NCBI GenBank assembly: GCA_963820955.1
Contig: CAWGCA010000024.1
Location: forward strand, 1-64,000
Length of the DNA: 64,000 nucleotides
Origin: CAWGCA01 sp963820955
GTDB lineage: Bacteria > Pseudomonadota > Gammaproteobacteria > Chromatiales > Chromatiaceae
Direction: 5' to 3'
Part shown: positions 24,141 to 33,470 of the stretch, piece by piece
Position numbering within the stretch: position 1 is the first letter of the stretch
Layout: the number at the start of each line of letters is the position of its first letter
Notes under the pieces: generated by a model
Database searches by the model: none
What the model was told of the DNA's origin: nothing
What the model saw: only the letters and a program-made list of their open reading frames with translations
Program-made: the position numbers and the translations under genes

Positions 24141-26653
24141 CCACCTGCCTCTGGCGGATCGGGTGGCGGCATCTGGTTCGGCACAGGTGGCAGTCCGCGC
24201 TGTCCATTCTCGGTATCGCACTCGGCGTGGCCGTGGTGATGGCGGTAGATCTTGCCAGTGGCACTGCCGCTCGCTCCTTTGAGCTCTCCATGCAGCGGCT
24301 GAGCGGCCAGACTACCCATCAAATATTGGCCGGCCCGAACGGTATGCCAGAGCACCACTATACCGAGCTTCGTATTCACCGGGGTCTGCGACGCAGTGCC
24401 CCGGTGGTCGAGGGGGCGGTGCGGTTGCGGGGAGAGAGCTTCACCCTGTTAGGGCTGGATCCCCTGGCGGAGAGGCCTTTTCGAAATCTGGTTCCCGGCA
24501 CCGATGGCACAGAGATTCGTGCCCTGCTGACCCATGGGAATACCTTGTTCATGCCTGCCGTGAGTGCGCACAGGCTGGGGTTCTCGGTGGGTGATCGAAT
24601 TCGACTGGAAGCGGCAGGAGAGGAGACAGCACTGGATGTCCTTGGCCTATTGGGGGACCAGCACAACGCCGCATTGGATGGATTGTTGGTCACTGACATC
24701 GCCACGGCCCAGGAGCTGCTGGGTCGTATAGGCCGGCTGGATCGAATCGATCTCATTCTGGATGAAACGGAAGTCGAGGCGGTGTCCGAGTGGCTCCCTG
24801 ACGGAACCCGGCTGGTAACACCCGGAAATCGCACTGCCGCCAGGGCCCGGATGAGCGCGGCCTTTATCACGAATCTGCAGGCGATGAGTCTACTTGCCCT
24901 GCTGGTCGGCGGGTATCTGATCTATAACGCCATGGCATTCTCGGTACTGCAGCGACGTTCTCTGCTGGGGATGTTGCGGATCCTCGGGGTTACCCGTTTG
25001 GAGCTGTTTCGACTGTTGGTGCTGGAGGTGTTACTGATCGGGGTTGTGGGGACCCTGTCGGGTATGCTGCTTGGTGTGTTACTGGGGCAGGGGTTGATAC
25101 AGCTGGTTACACAGACTATCAATGATCTTTATTTTCCACTCAAGGTCTCCCGGTTGCTGATCCTGCCCGCCGCCGTAGTGAAAGCCTTGGTTTTGGGGAT
25201 CGCAACCGCGCTGGTGGCCGCGCTGATTCCTGCGCTGGAGGCGGCGCGATCCACGCCGGTGACGTCGATTCGCCGCTCCAGTATCGAGATTCGAACCCAT
25301 CGTGCTTTGCCCTGGCTAGTGGCGGCGGGGCTGTGTTCCATGGCGAGTGGATTGGTGTTGATCTGGGCGTCGGGGCAGAGTCTCGAACAAGGATTCGTGG
25401 CGCTGTTTCTCATTGTTCTCGGTTATACGCTGTTGTTACCTGCCGCTGTGTTGAAGCTCTCCGGGATGCTGTTGCCCTTGCTGAAAAGGAGTTTCGGTAC
25501 GGTGGGGCTGCTGGCGGCGCGGGGTATCAGTGCCGCTTTGAGTCGCACCGGGATGGCCGTTGCTGCCCTCAGCCTGGCGGTCGCAGCGACAGTGGGGATG
25601 GGGATCATGATCGCCAGTTTTCGTGCGACTGTCGCCGATTGGCTGGAGCAGACCCTGCAGGGTGATCTCTATATCTCGATTCCATCCCGCGATTCGGAAC
25701 GGGCCGCGACGTCTTTGCCACCAGAAACAGCGGCTCGTCTGCGGACCATTTCCGGCATCCGGGAGCTCAGCCTGGGGCGCAGAGTGCAGGTGGAAGCAGT
25801 GACGGGTCCCGTGAACCTGCTTGCTATTGATACGGCGTCTGTCAGCTATCGTGGATTTCGTTTCAAGGGGGCGACAGTCAAGGGGCTGTGGCGACGCTTC
25901 AACGACGGAGAGGTGATACTGGTATCCGAGCCTTACGCCTACCACCATCGGCTCGAGATAGGTGACGAACTCAAGCTGCTCACAGCAGCCGGTATGCGCG
26001 GTTTTAGCGTGGGAGGCGTTTTCTTCGACTATGGATCCGATCGGGGCATGCTGGTGCTGGATAAAAGTATTTACAGCAACCTTTGGCAAGACCCATCGGT
26101 AGCCGCGATCGGCGTCTATCTCGAGTCCGACGCGGCAGCCGACCGGGTGTCGACCGAGATCAGGCAGCTCCTCGGGGGACTGGATTCCCGAATAAAGGTG
26201 AGGGCCAATCGGGAGATCCTGGAACAGTCGCTGCAGATTTTCGATCGCACCTTTACTATCACCCGGGTGCTTCGCCTTCTGGTTGTACTGGTCGCTTTCG
26301 TCGGCATCCTCAGTGCGTTCATGGCGTTGCAGCTCGAACGGCGCAGGGAATACGCCATTCTGCGGGCCGCGGGTCTGACGCCGGGTCAGCAGTTGCAGCT
26401 GGTCGGTCTGCAGACGGGTATGCTGGGCGCAATGGCGGGGCTGCTCTCCCTGCCGCTTGGCTGGCTGATGGCGGAGGTGTTGATAGGTGTGATCAATATG
26501 CGTGCCTTTGGTTGGAGCCTGCAGCGTCTGGTGCCGTTTGAGGTTTTGTTCGAGGCGCTGTTGCTGGCGCTCACCGCTGCCCTGCTGGCGGGGGTCTATC
26601 CTGCGGTTAAAATGATGAAGGCTACCCCGGCGGCGGCCTTGCGGGACGAATGA
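24134..26653 (+). CDS. FtsX-like ABC permease, fused double unit
   Basis: The product is 839 aa. It has two MacB/FtsX-type halves in one chain. An N-terminal membrane helix (ALSILGIALGVAVVMAVDLA) is followed by a periplasmic MacB-PCD-like domain and a four-helix block (SLLALLVGGYLIYNAMAFSV). A second membrane block comes near residues 390-490, then a second periplasmic domain and a final FtsX block ending VYPAVKMMKATPAAALRDE. It corresponds to AttF and AttG joined. It is coupled to its ATPase upstream and to the AttH gene downstream, each by a short overlap. Confidence 0.92.
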   Translation: MVTTCLWRIGWRHLVRHRWQSALSILGIALGVAVVMAVDLASGTAARSFELSMQRLSGQTTHQILAGPNGMPEHHYTELRIHRGLRRSAPVVEGAVRLRGESFTLLGLDPLAERPFRNLVPGTDGTEIRALLTHGNTLFMPAVSAHRLGFSVGDRIRLEAAGEETALDVLGLLGDQHNAALDGLLVTDIATAQELLGRIGRLDRIDLILDETEVEAVSEWLPDGTRLVTPGNRTAARARMSAAFITNLQAMSLLALLVGGYLIYNAMAFSVLQRRSLLGMLRILGVTRLELFRLLVLEVLLIGVVGTLSGMLLGVLLGQGLIQLVTQTINDLYFPLKVSRLLILPAAVVKALVLGIATALVAALIPALEAARSTPVTSIRRSSIEIRTHRALPWLVAAGLCSMASGLVLIWASGQSLEQGFVALFLIVLGYTLLLPAAVLKLSGMLLPLLKRSFGTVGLLAARGISAALSRTGMAVAALSLAVAATVGMGIMIASFRATVADWLEQTLQGDLYISIPSRDSERAATSLPPETAARLRTISGIRELSLGRRVQVEAVTGPVNLLAIDTASVSYRGFRFKGATVKGLWRRFNDGEVILVSEPYAYHHRLEIGDELKLLTAAGMRGFSVGGVFFDYGSDRGMLVLDKSIYSNLWQDPSVAAIGVYLESDAAADRVSTEIRQLLGGLDSRIKVRANREILEQSLQIFDRTFTITRVLRLLVVLVAFVGILSAFMALQLERRREYAILRAAGLTPGQQLQLVGLQTGMLGAMAGLLSLPLGWLMAEVLIGVINMRAFGWSLQRLVPFEVLFEALLLALTAALLAGVYPAVKMMKATPAAALRDE

Positions 26654-27759
26654 ACAATCGCTGGCTCCTGCTTTTGATGTTGCTTCCGCTGGCGATCGCG
26701 GCCTGCAAACCTGAGCCACCGCAGCCCAGTCCAGCCCAGTTGACCCGGTTGCTCGGCGGCGACGACACCCGGGGATTTCTGCAGGCCCTTGCTCCGCGCG
26801 AATTCCATTTTCCCGCAGACCACGGATCTCACCCCGGATTTCGCAACGAGTGGTGGTATATCACCGGCAATCTGGATGCGCAGGATCGCCGCTTTGGTTT
26901 TCAGGTCACTTTTTTCCGTTTCGCGCTGATCCCTTCTGCGGTCGAGGAGCGCGAATCCGCATGGGCGACGAGTGATATCTGGATGGCGCATGTGGCCCTG
27001 ACTGATGTGGAGGGGCGGCATCACCAGGCCGAAGAGCGTTTCGCACGAGGTGCGCTGGAACTGGCCGGGGCGGAGTTCAACCCCTTTCGGGTGTGGCTGG
27101 AGGATTGGTCGCTGCTAGGCAGGGGAAATCATTTTCCCTGGCAGCTTCGGATCAAGAGTGAAAGATTCGAACTCGATCTGGAGCTTGATCAGTTGCGGCC
27201 GCCCCTGTTACAGGGCCGGGATGGACTGAGTCAGAAGAGTGCCAGGCCGGGAAATGCCTCCTATTATTACTCGATCAGCCGACTCTCAACTCGAGGCACC
27301 CTGACACTGGATGGAGAGCGCCTCCAAGTGGAAGGCCTCTCCTGGCTGGATCGGGAGTGGAGCACCAGTTCGCTGGGAGAGGATCAGGCAGGCTGGGACT
27401 GGTTTTCCCTGCATCTGAACGATGGTACCGATCTCATGTACTATCGGTTGCGCAACCATGCAGGTGATGCAGATTCCCACAGTGCCGGTACGCTTCTTTT
27501 CGAGGATGGAACAATACGGTCGTTGGGTCCGGACGACGTAGTTCTGGAGCCGAAGCGATGGTGGCAGAGTCCTGCAGGCACGCGCTACCCGATTCTCTGG
27601 GAGGTCACGATAGAACCTTTGGCGCGAAGCTTTGTGGTCGCCGCGGTGATGGACGAGCAGGAGATGGATCTGAGCGTGACCTACTGGGAAGGGGCGGTGG
27701 ACGTACTGCAGGCAGATCAATCGGTCGGCCGCGGTTATCTGGAGATGACGGGATACTGA
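26650..27759 (+). CDS. AttH/CrtC-fold (lipocalin-like) lipoprotein
   Basis: The product is 369 aa. The signal peptide ends at the lipobox AIAAC (Cys near 19). The AttH/carotenoid 1,2-hydratase-like fold is recognised by FRNEWWYITGNL, RFGFQVTFFRFAL, WMAHVALTDVEGRHHQAEER and LSWLDREWSTSSLG. In this operon type it is the last gene and probably a periplasmic partner or cargo-modifying enzyme of the ABC transporter. Its substrate is unknown. The first base group overlaps the permease stop (ATGA). It converges on glgC with only 15 bases between. Confidence 0.9.
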   Translation: MNNRWLLLLMLLPLAIAACKPEPPQPSPAQLTRLLGGDDTRGFLQALAPREFHFPADHGSHPGFRNEWWYITGNLDAQDRRFGFQVTFFRFALIPSAVEERESAWATSDIWMAHVALTDVEGRHHQAEERFARGALELAGAEFNPFRVWLEDWSLLGRGNHFPWQLRIKSERFELDLELDQLRPPLLQGRDGLSQKSARPGNASYYYSISRLSTRGTLTLDGERLQVEGLSWLDREWSTSSLGEDQAGWDWFSLHLNDGTDLMYYRLRNHAGDADSHSAGTLLFEDGTIRSLGPDDVVLEPKRWWQSPAGTRYPILWEVTIEPLARSFVVAAVMDEQEMDLSVTYWEGAVDVLQADQSVGRGYLEMTGY

Positions 27760-27774
27760 AAGTCGTTTACTGAT

Positions 27775-29010
27775 TTACGGCTTCAGTTTCATCCGTCTTG
27801 GAATTACCACCACCCCCCGTTCACTGATGGTGAAACGTTTTTTGTCCTGTTTGTGATCGACACCCACCAGGGTTCCCGGAGGGATTTTTACCTCTTTATC
27901 GACGATGGTTCGAAACAGGCGGCTCCCAGCGCCAACTTGAACCCCTTCAAGCAGGATCGATTCCTCGACCCGGGCCTCCTCACCCACGCGCACATAGGGC
28001 GAGAGCACGGAACGGATTACCTGCCCGCCGGCGAGAATATCTCCATGGCTTACCAGCGAGTCGATGGCAAGCCCGGCACGCCCCCCCTGTTTCTCGCAAA
28101 GCAGATCCGCGAATACGAACTTCGCCGGGGGAGCCGGTTCGTTGTAGGTGCTGATCGGCCATTTGGTATCGTAGAGATTGAATATTGGATCCACCGACAC
28201 CAGGTCCATGTTCGCCTCCCAGTAGGCATCGATGGTACCGACATCACGCCAGTAGAGTTCCTGTTTACGGTTTTCATCGACGAAGTGATAGGCATAGGCA
28301 GGCACCTGCTTTAGCAGGTAAGGCAGAATATCTTTGCCGAAGTCGTGGCTGCTTTGTTCGTTCAGATGGTCTTCTTTCAATGCCTCCTTTAACAGCTTGG
28401 TCTGGAAGACATAGATTCCCATAGAGATGAGGGCCTTCTGCGCCTCACCGGGCAGGGGGGTTGGTTGTTGAGGTTTCTCCTCGAAACCGATGATCCGTCC
28501 CTTCTTGTTTACCTTTATCACCCCGAAGGCCTGTGCCTGCTCCAGCGGCACCTTGATGGTGCCGACCGTAACAGCCGCCTTCTGCTGAATATGCGCCTTG
28601 ATCATCCGGTTGTAGTTCATTTTGTAGATGTGGTCGCCGGAGAGTACAAGCACATATTCCGGTTTGGCTTGATCGATGGAATAGATGTTCTGGTAAACGG
28701 CATCGGCTGTGCCCTGGTACCAGGAAGTGCCGACCCTTTGCTGGGGTGGCAGGACCTGGATAAACTCCCCCAGTGTATAGGGAAGAAAGGACCAGCCGTA
28801 TCGAATGTGGCGTTCCAGAGAGAGTGATTTGTACTGGGTGAGTACGAAGATTCGCCGAATTTGAGAATTCAGGCAGTTACTCAAGGCGAAGTCGATCAGG
28901 CGATAGATGCCGCCGAAGGGTACTGCCGGCTTCACCCGGTCGCGGGTCAGGGGGAACAGCCGTTTTCCTACCCCGCCCGCCAGCACTATGGCCAGTACGC
29001 TGATGTTCAT
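27775..29010 (-). CDS. glgC: Glucose-1-phosphate adenylyltransferase
   Basis: The product is 411 aa. It makes ADP-glucose from glucose-1-phosphate and ATP, the committed step of glycogen synthesis. Signature features are the N-terminal nucleotide-binding loop LAGGVGKRLFPLTRDRVKPA, LSGDHIYKMNYNRMI, and the substrate region IGFEEKPQQPTPLPG, with a left-handed beta-helix end. It is transcribed alone. No other glycogen gene is in the window, although glucosylglycerate genes at 59-63 kb share the sugar-nucleotide pool. Confidence 0.95.
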   Translation of the reverse strand: MNISVLAIVLAGGVGKRLFPLTRDRVKPAVPFGGIYRLIDFALSNCLNSQIRRIFVLTQYKSLSLERHIRYGWSFLPYTLGEFIQVLPPQQRVGTSWYQGTADAVYQNIYSIDQAKPEYVLVLSGDHIYKMNYNRMIKAHIQQKAAVTVGTIKVPLEQAQAFGVIKVNKKGRIIGFEEKPQQPTPLPGEAQKALISMGIYVFQTKLLKEALKEDHLNEQSSHDFGKDILPYLLKQVPAYAYHFVDENRKQELYWRDVGTIDAYWEANMDLVSVDPIFNLYDTKWPISTYNEPAPPAKFVFADLLCEKQGGRAGLAIDSLVSHGDILAGGQVIRSVLSPYVRVGEEARVEESILLEGVQVGAGSRLFRTIVDKEVKIPPGTLVGVDHKQDKKRFTISERGVVVIPRRMKLKP

Positions 29011-29228
29011 GTTGCCTCCATTCGCCGATCAGTGGCTCAGGTTCTCACTTCGCCCATAGCTGTGTCCGCGACTATTGCTATGGCCCGCGGAAATTCAACC
29101 TGGCCTGCTCCGTATCTGAGTATAGAGTTCTTTCCCCGGTTTGGGATTGGTCAGTCCCCGATGCAGGCGCTATAGATAGGCTATCCTGTTGTTTAAAGCC
29201 GAAGCCAGCCACAGCGCGGAGACAAAAA

Positions 29229-29789
29229 ATGGGTGCGGGAGTTATTCCTTTCTGCGTAACAGGCGGAAAAGTGTATTTTCTGTTCCACAAGACGTTCAGC
29301 GGCCGCAGGGCCGGGCTTTTAGTCGATTTCGGCGGCGGGGAACGCGAAGATGAAAGCTACCAACAGACTGCGATGAGGGAATTCGTGGAGGAAACGGAGA
29401 CGATGTATTTTTCGCAGAATCTGCAAAAGGCGGTGAAAACGAAACGGCGTATTCAATCCCAGCTTCGGCTGTTAGGAAAACTGTTCAATAAAACCCTGAC
29501 TGAACACCCCGACTGGTGGTGTCAAAGAAGGGATTCAGATACCGGTCGACCCAGGGATTGGAGGACTTACTTTATTGAAATCGGCTACCGGGATCTGACT
29601 GACATGAATCAGCAATGGCAGGATGATGCCGGCAGGCGGTTCACCAAAAGAAGAGAACTGATTTGGGTTGCGTCCGACGACCTGGTTGACATCTACCAGC
29701 GCGAACCGCATAGATTGTGGCGCAGGGTGCGTCAATTAAAGCAGGCAAAAAAAACCATAAAGTCCATCGTGAAAGCCAAGGCAGGTTAG
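29229..29789 (+). CDS. NUDIX hydrolase
   Basis: The product is 186 aa. The NUDIX box is complete as GGERED-E-SYQQTAM-REFVEETE near residues 38-59, so it should hydrolyse a nucleoside diphosphate linked to another group. The N-terminus (GVIPFCVTGGKVYFLF) is the normal strand before the box. The C-terminus is basic (RRVRQLKQAKKTIKSIVKAK). It stands alone, divergent from glgC. A 7-bp hairpin follows its stop. The substrate cannot be told from sequence. Confidence 0.88.
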   Translation: MGAGVIPFCVTGGKVYFLFHKTFSGRRAGLLVDFGGGEREDESYQQTAMREFVEETETMYFSQNLQKAVKTKRRIQSQLRLLGKLFNKTLTEHPDWWCQRRDSDTGRPRDWRTYFIEIGYRDLTDMNQQWQDDAGRRFTKRRELIWVASDDLVDIYQREPHRLWRRVRQLKQAKKTIKSIVKAKAG

Positions 29790-29790
29790 A

Positions 29791-29810
29791 CCCCGGAGCA
29801 GTGTCCGGGG
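29791..29810. terminator. Hairpin after the NUDIX gene
   Basis: CCCCGGA (29791-29797) pairs with TCCGGGG (29804-29810) around a six-base loop, immediately after the stop and between convergent genes. No T-run follows on either strand, so termination is plausible but weakly supported. Confidence 0.5.
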
Positions 29811-29843
29811 CCGTGTTCCCGAGGTGAAAACCTGCGGGTGGTA

Positions 29844-30470
29844 TCAGCGCGGCCCGCGCCACCAGGGTGGCGGCGGGGGAGGAACCATGCCAGGTCCCGG
29901 CCCCCAGCCAGGTGGCTGAGGTTGGCGGGCAAATTGGCGCTGCAGATCGTTTTTCCAGCTCTGGGAACGCCTCTCCTGGTGCTGGCGGAAAACCGCTTTT
30001 TCCCTGTCCTGGGTGCTGGTGAAGGATTCAAGCTGCGCCTGCTGGAATTGCTGAAATCGGGCCTGTTCCTGACGCTGGCGTTCAAAAAATGCGCGCCGGG
30101 CCTGTTCCTGATGCTGGTTGAACAGTTCATATTCCCGCTGCATCCAGTCTGCCGCGGCGGCACCGGTAGCTGAAATCGGATCTGCGTCTTTTTCTGCTTC
30201 CGCCTTTTTTACCGCCTCTTCGCCCTGACTTTGCGGTGGTTTGGTTTCCGCCGCATCGGCCGGCAGCGGGGATTCCCCGGTGCTGGTACCCGGTAAGGGC
30301 CTGCTCAGTATGTCGGTAATGCGCTCGAGCAGGGTGTCATCGTCATCCTCTTCGTTTGGAATCTGGGCTTCCTGGGGGTGAGGAGAAGCGCTGTCGGTAG
30401 TACCCGGCAGTGGGCTGTTGAGAATCTCTGAAACCCTGGCCAGCCATCCTTTGTCGGTGTCTTCGCTCAT
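29844..30470 (-). CDS. Low-complexity Gln/Glu/Pro-rich hypothetical protein
   Basis: The product is 208 aa from ATG 30470. Two short repeats lie near the N-terminus (ARVSEILNSPLPGTTDSAS and ERITDILSRPLPGTSTGES). Then come a charged helix of Gln, Glu, Arg and Phe (NQHQEQARRAFFERQRQEQA) and a Pro/Gly/Trp end (MVPPPPPPWWRGPR). There is no signal peptide. Function unknown; the amphipathic Gln-rich helix could bind membranes or partners. It lies 16 bases after the GlsB-like gene on the same strand and is probably co-transcribed with it. The upstream in-frame extension to 30584 runs into that gene and is rejected. Confidence 0.65.
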   Translation of the reverse strand: MSEDTDKGWLARVSEILNSPLPGTTDSASPHPQEAQIPNEEDDDDTLLERITDILSRPLPGTSTGESPLPADAAETKPPQSQGEEAVKKAEAEKDADPISATGAAAADWMQREYELFNQHQEQARRAFFERQRQEQARFQQFQQAQLESFTSTQDREKAVFRQHQERRSQSWKNDLQRQFARQPQPPGWGPGPGMVPPPPPPWWRGPR

Positions 30471-30486
30471 GTTTCCGCTCCCTGGG

Positions 30487-30741
30487 TCAGCCCTTGATTT
30501 TGCGAACGATCCAGATAATGAACAGGGCACCGACCAGGGCAACGATGAAGGTGGCGATGAGGCCGCCGTTTCCGGCAATGCCAATCAGTGAGAGGCCGTA
30601 ACCGCCCAGGAGTGCGCCCAGAATGCCGAGTACTACGTCGCCTAGCATGCCATAGGGTGACTTTCCACCCATGATTTTCTGGGCCAGAAAGCCGACGATG
30701 CCGCCGATGACCAGCCAGACGATGAGAGACCAGGTAGGCAT
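30487..30741 (-). CDS. GlsB/YeaQ/YmgE-family stress membrane protein
   Basis: The product is 84 aa. Three closely packed hydrophobic segments include the family patterns GGIVGFLAQKIMGGKSPYG and DVVLGILGALLGGYGL. ATG 30741 has an AGGAG site nine bases upstream; the longer frame to 30780 is not needed. Such small inner-membrane proteins are associated with general or envelope stress in enterics and Gram-positives. The gene neighbours (DUF533, LysM-BON) fit a stress-response cluster. Confidence 0.9.
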   Translation of the reverse strand: MPTWSLIVWLVIGGIVGFLAQKIMGGKSPYGMLGDVVLGILGALLGGYGLSLIGIAGNGGLIATFIVALVGALFIIWIVRKIKG

Positions 30742-30951
30742 ATGCAATTCTCCTGTAATGTCAGGTATCGGCTTTACCATTAAAAGCCAATTCCCTGTGA
30801 TATTATAAAGTATTTAATCATATTCTAAATTGCAATTTATCTCCAGCAATGGGGTTACACTAGCGTGAATTCGCCGTCTCTCTCCGCCGGATATTGAAGG
30901 CGAGGAGTGCCGGCGAAGCAAACTAGTTGAACTCACCAAGGGAGAATTATC

Positions 30952-31764
30952 ATGGCAGGTTTGAGCGATCTGGTAGGCGTGTTGATGCAAGGAGGGCTTA
31001 CCTCATCCGGTTCCAATCGGGTAGGAAATGCGTTGGGACAGGGAGGGCTTGGCCAGTCCGGCGGTCTGCTGGAACAGATGTTGGGCGGCTCCGGATCCAG
31101 TGGCGGCGGAGGCATGCTCGGCGGCCTGATGGATGCAGCGAAGGGAATGATGGGGGGACAGGGGCAGTCTTCCTTCGGCAGTAATCCCTTAGCGACCGGT
31201 GGTCTCGGCGCGTTGGCCGGGGCTTTGTTCGGAGGTGGTTCCAAATCGGTTAAGGGGGCGCTCGGTGGTGGCGCCATGGCGATGCTCGCCGGTCTGGCAT
31301 TGCAGGCGTTCAAAAACCAGAATCACCAGCCCAAGGGTGCCCAGATGGCGTTCTCCTCCAATACACCGCCACTCGGGATGCGGGCACCTGCCAATGCCGA
31401 GGAGGAGCAGGCGTTGGAATCACAGGCCACGGTGATACTAAAAGGGATGATCAATGCAGCCAAGGCGGACGGTCAGATTGATAACAAAGAAATAGAGAAG
31501 ATAGTCGGCCGTTTGAAAGAGGTCGATGCCGATGAAGCCACCCAGCGTTGGGTAATGGATGAAATGAGGCGTCCGTCCGATCTAAACCAGTTGATCAATG
31601 ATATCCCTGACGAGGCCGTTGCGGCGCAGGTGTATCTTGCCTCTCTGTTTGCGATCGAGGTCGATACCCAGGCCGAGATCGACTATCTGCAACAACTGGC
31701 TGAACGTACCGGATTGGACAGCGGTGTAGTGCGGCAATTGCAGCAGATGGTTGGGATGAGTTGA
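30952..31764 (+). CDS. DUF533 / YebE-like protein
   Basis: The product is 270 aa. The N-terminal half is Gly/Ser/Met-rich and low in complexity (LGGSGSSGGGGMLGGLMDAA). A hydrophobic segment lies near residues 103-116 (LGGGAMAMLAGLAL). The C-terminal 130 residues are a TerB-like helical domain (ILKGMINAAKADGQIDNKEI and YLQQLAERTGLD). This is the DUF533 layout of E. coli YebE, an envelope-stress-induced inner-membrane protein. A GGGAGAA site precedes ATG 30952. It diverges from the GlsB-like gene. Confidence 0.88.
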   Translation: MAGLSDLVGVLMQGGLTSSGSNRVGNALGQGGLGQSGGLLEQMLGGSGSSGGGGMLGGLMDAAKGMMGGQGQSSFGSNPLATGGLGALAGALFGGGSKSVKGALGGGAMAMLAGLALQAFKNQNHQPKGAQMAFSSNTPPLGMRAPANAEEEQALESQATVILKGMINAAKADGQIDNKEIEKIVGRLKEVDADEATQRWVMDEMRRPSDLNQLINDIPDEAVAAQVYLASLFAIEVDTQAEIDYLQQLAERTGLDSGVVRQLQQMVGMS

Positions 31765-32080
31765 GGCTCGGCTGTTACCTCCAGCGGCTGTTTCTGCAGT
31801 GCCGAGAGTCTGAAGGTCTGACCATATATCCGGGGTACTTTGACACCAGCTGAAGGACGGTGCACTATCGCGCTGCTGCTGACAATTGAGCGGCGATCGT
31901 CCATCGGGAGGCAGCGCGAAAATAGCCGCTTAGCATCCGAACAGTGGGGATCTTAAAAACGGCGGATTTGTTCGGAGGAACCCGGTTCATATCTAGGCGA
32001 ATGCCTCCAAGACAGGATTTGCCAGGTAGCTCGGTGGTTCCCGATGTTACCAACCATGAAGAATTAGCAAGGAGATAGGA
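31765..32080. other. Spacer before the LysM gene
   Basis: A 316-base stretch between two rightward genes. I see no ORF, RNA or repeat that stands out. The AAGGAG at the end is the ribosome site of the next gene. Confidence 0.5.
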
Positions 32081-32515
32081 ATGGGACTTTTTGATTTTGC
32101 ATCCGACCTGGGCAAGAAGCTGTTCGGTGAAAAGGATGATCCATCAGAAAAAATACAGCAGCATATCGAGTCCGATAATCCTGGGGTTGAAGACCTCAAG
32201 ATCGAGGTCGAGGAGGGGGTAGCCAAGGTTTCCGGCAAGGCCAAGGATCAGTCGGCTTTCGAAAAGATTGTCCTGATGGCCGGCAATGTGTTCGGTATCG
32301 GGGAAGTCCAGGCGGCAGAGCTTGCAGTTGAAGAGCCGACGGAGATAAAAGTTGAGTACTACGTGATCCAGAAGGGCGATACACTCTGGGCGATCTCTAA
32401 AAAGTATCTTGGAGACGGAAGCAAATACACCAGGATCTTTGAGGACAACCGGGAGGTGATCAAAGACCCTGATCTGATCTATCCCGGGCAGAAGATTCGC
32501 ATCGTTCTAGACTGA
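32081..32515 (+). CDS. BON-LysM protein (Kbp/YgaU-like)
   Basis: The product is 144 aa. An N-terminal BON domain (about residues 22-85, with LKIEVEEGVAKVSGKA) is followed by a C-terminal LysM domain (about 92-142, YVIQKGDTLWAISKKYLGDG and YPGQKIRIVLD). The first segment MGLFDFASDLGKKLF is typical. In E. coli the homologue Kbp binds potassium ions and is induced by salt stress, while LysM domains elsewhere bind peptidoglycan. There is no signal peptide, so a cytoplasmic role is likely. The context is envelope or osmotic stress genes. Confidence 0.93.
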   Translation: MGLFDFASDLGKKLFGEKDDPSEKIQQHIESDNPGVEDLKIEVEEGVAKVSGKAKDQSAFEKIVLMAGNVFGIGEVQAAELAVEEPTEIKVEYYVIQKGDTLWAISKKYLGDGSKYTRIFEDNREVIKDPDLIYPGQKIRIVLD

Positions 32516-32687
32516 GCCCAATTCGTCAAGGGGCTTATGGTCGAGGTAACGAATCCCTGGGGTGTAAAGCCATCTGCTTGTAAGGTCCCGCCATGCCTCC
32601 GCGGAGGCAGCGGCTGGTATCCTTTTTCGGTGCGCAGTGCGCACCCCACAAGGGTTCGTTCTTTACATTAAGTCCGAGGTTTCCTGA

Positions 32688-33236
32688 TCAGCGTGGAGTC
32701 GGGCGGGGTGCATTCGCCACCCTCAGGACATGAAAGATGATCTCCTCCGAGCTGATCAGGCTGTTTCCCGCTTTGTCGATAATCTCGACCTTCAGGGTGT
32801 GGCTACCGCGATCCACGTTCTTCAGCGGCACTTGCCCGGTGCTGATACTGTTCTCGATCACATCGCCATTCATTGAGAGTCTGTAACTGTTGCCGCTGGC
32901 CAACCCGGGGCTGCTCTCGATTGTCACATTCACCACACCGTCTCCATCCAAGCGGAGGCTTTCGTCGTTGGTCGGTTTGACGATCTCGACGCTGTCGTAG
33001 ACCACAACGCTCTTCTGCTCGGTTTGGGGGGTGGCCGCCTGCGGCTGTGAAGACGGTACTGCCGTGGTTCCGATGATCGTCGGGGGGGTAAGTTCAACCG
33101 GCCTGCTTCCCTTCTGATTCTGATCAGAAAAATGCACGTTTCCTTCGTCATCAACCCATTTGAAAATTTCGGCCTGTAGCAAAGGCGAGATGAGAAAAAG
33201 TAGTAAAAAAAGTCGTATTTTCATTATCTTTTCCAA
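32688..33236 (-). CDS. DUF4124 exported protein
   Basis: The product is 182 aa from 33236, or 178 from the ATG at 33224. A signal peptide (MKIRLFLLLFLISPLLQA) precedes the DUF4124 motif EIFKWVDDEGNVHFSD, which is the recognised N-terminal unit of this family. A Gln/Thr/Pro linker follows, and then an Ig-like beta domain (VNVTIESSPGLASGNSYRL). DUF4124 proteins are periplasmic with no known reaction. It is convergent with the LysM gene. The 170-base gap contains a GCCTCCGCGGAGGC palindrome that may end transcription. Confidence 0.88.
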   Translation of the reverse strand: MEKIMKIRLFLLLFLISPLLQAEIFKWVDDEGNVHFSDQNQKGSRPVELTPPTIIGTTAVPSSQPQAATPQTEQKSVVVYDSVEIVKPTNDESLRLDGDGVVNVTIESSPGLASGNSYRLSMNGDVIENSISTGQVPLKNVDRGSHTLKVEIIDKAGNSLISSEEIIFHVLRVANAPRPTPR

Positions 33237-33470
33237 AATCGGTACGAGTAACGCTAACTATAGCCAGTTCAGGCTGAGGTTGCATAGTGGTCGGCTACGC
33301 TACCCTGCCTTCGAGACAGAATCCGATTCGCAAATCAGGGCTATTCAAGCCGATTTTAAAATGCTGACCAGGTTGATATTTATCGGTTCCCGAGCATCTC
33401 GCTTGAGTGGTGGTAGTGACGACAGCTATGATAGAAACCCAGGGTTTTACCGATTCCAAATGGACTTTTC

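Noticed and set aside
29786..30163. Minus-strand 125-codon frame over the Gln-rich protein gene
   Set aside because: It is a shifted reading of 29844-30470; Arg/Ser/Asn-rich and without a start site.
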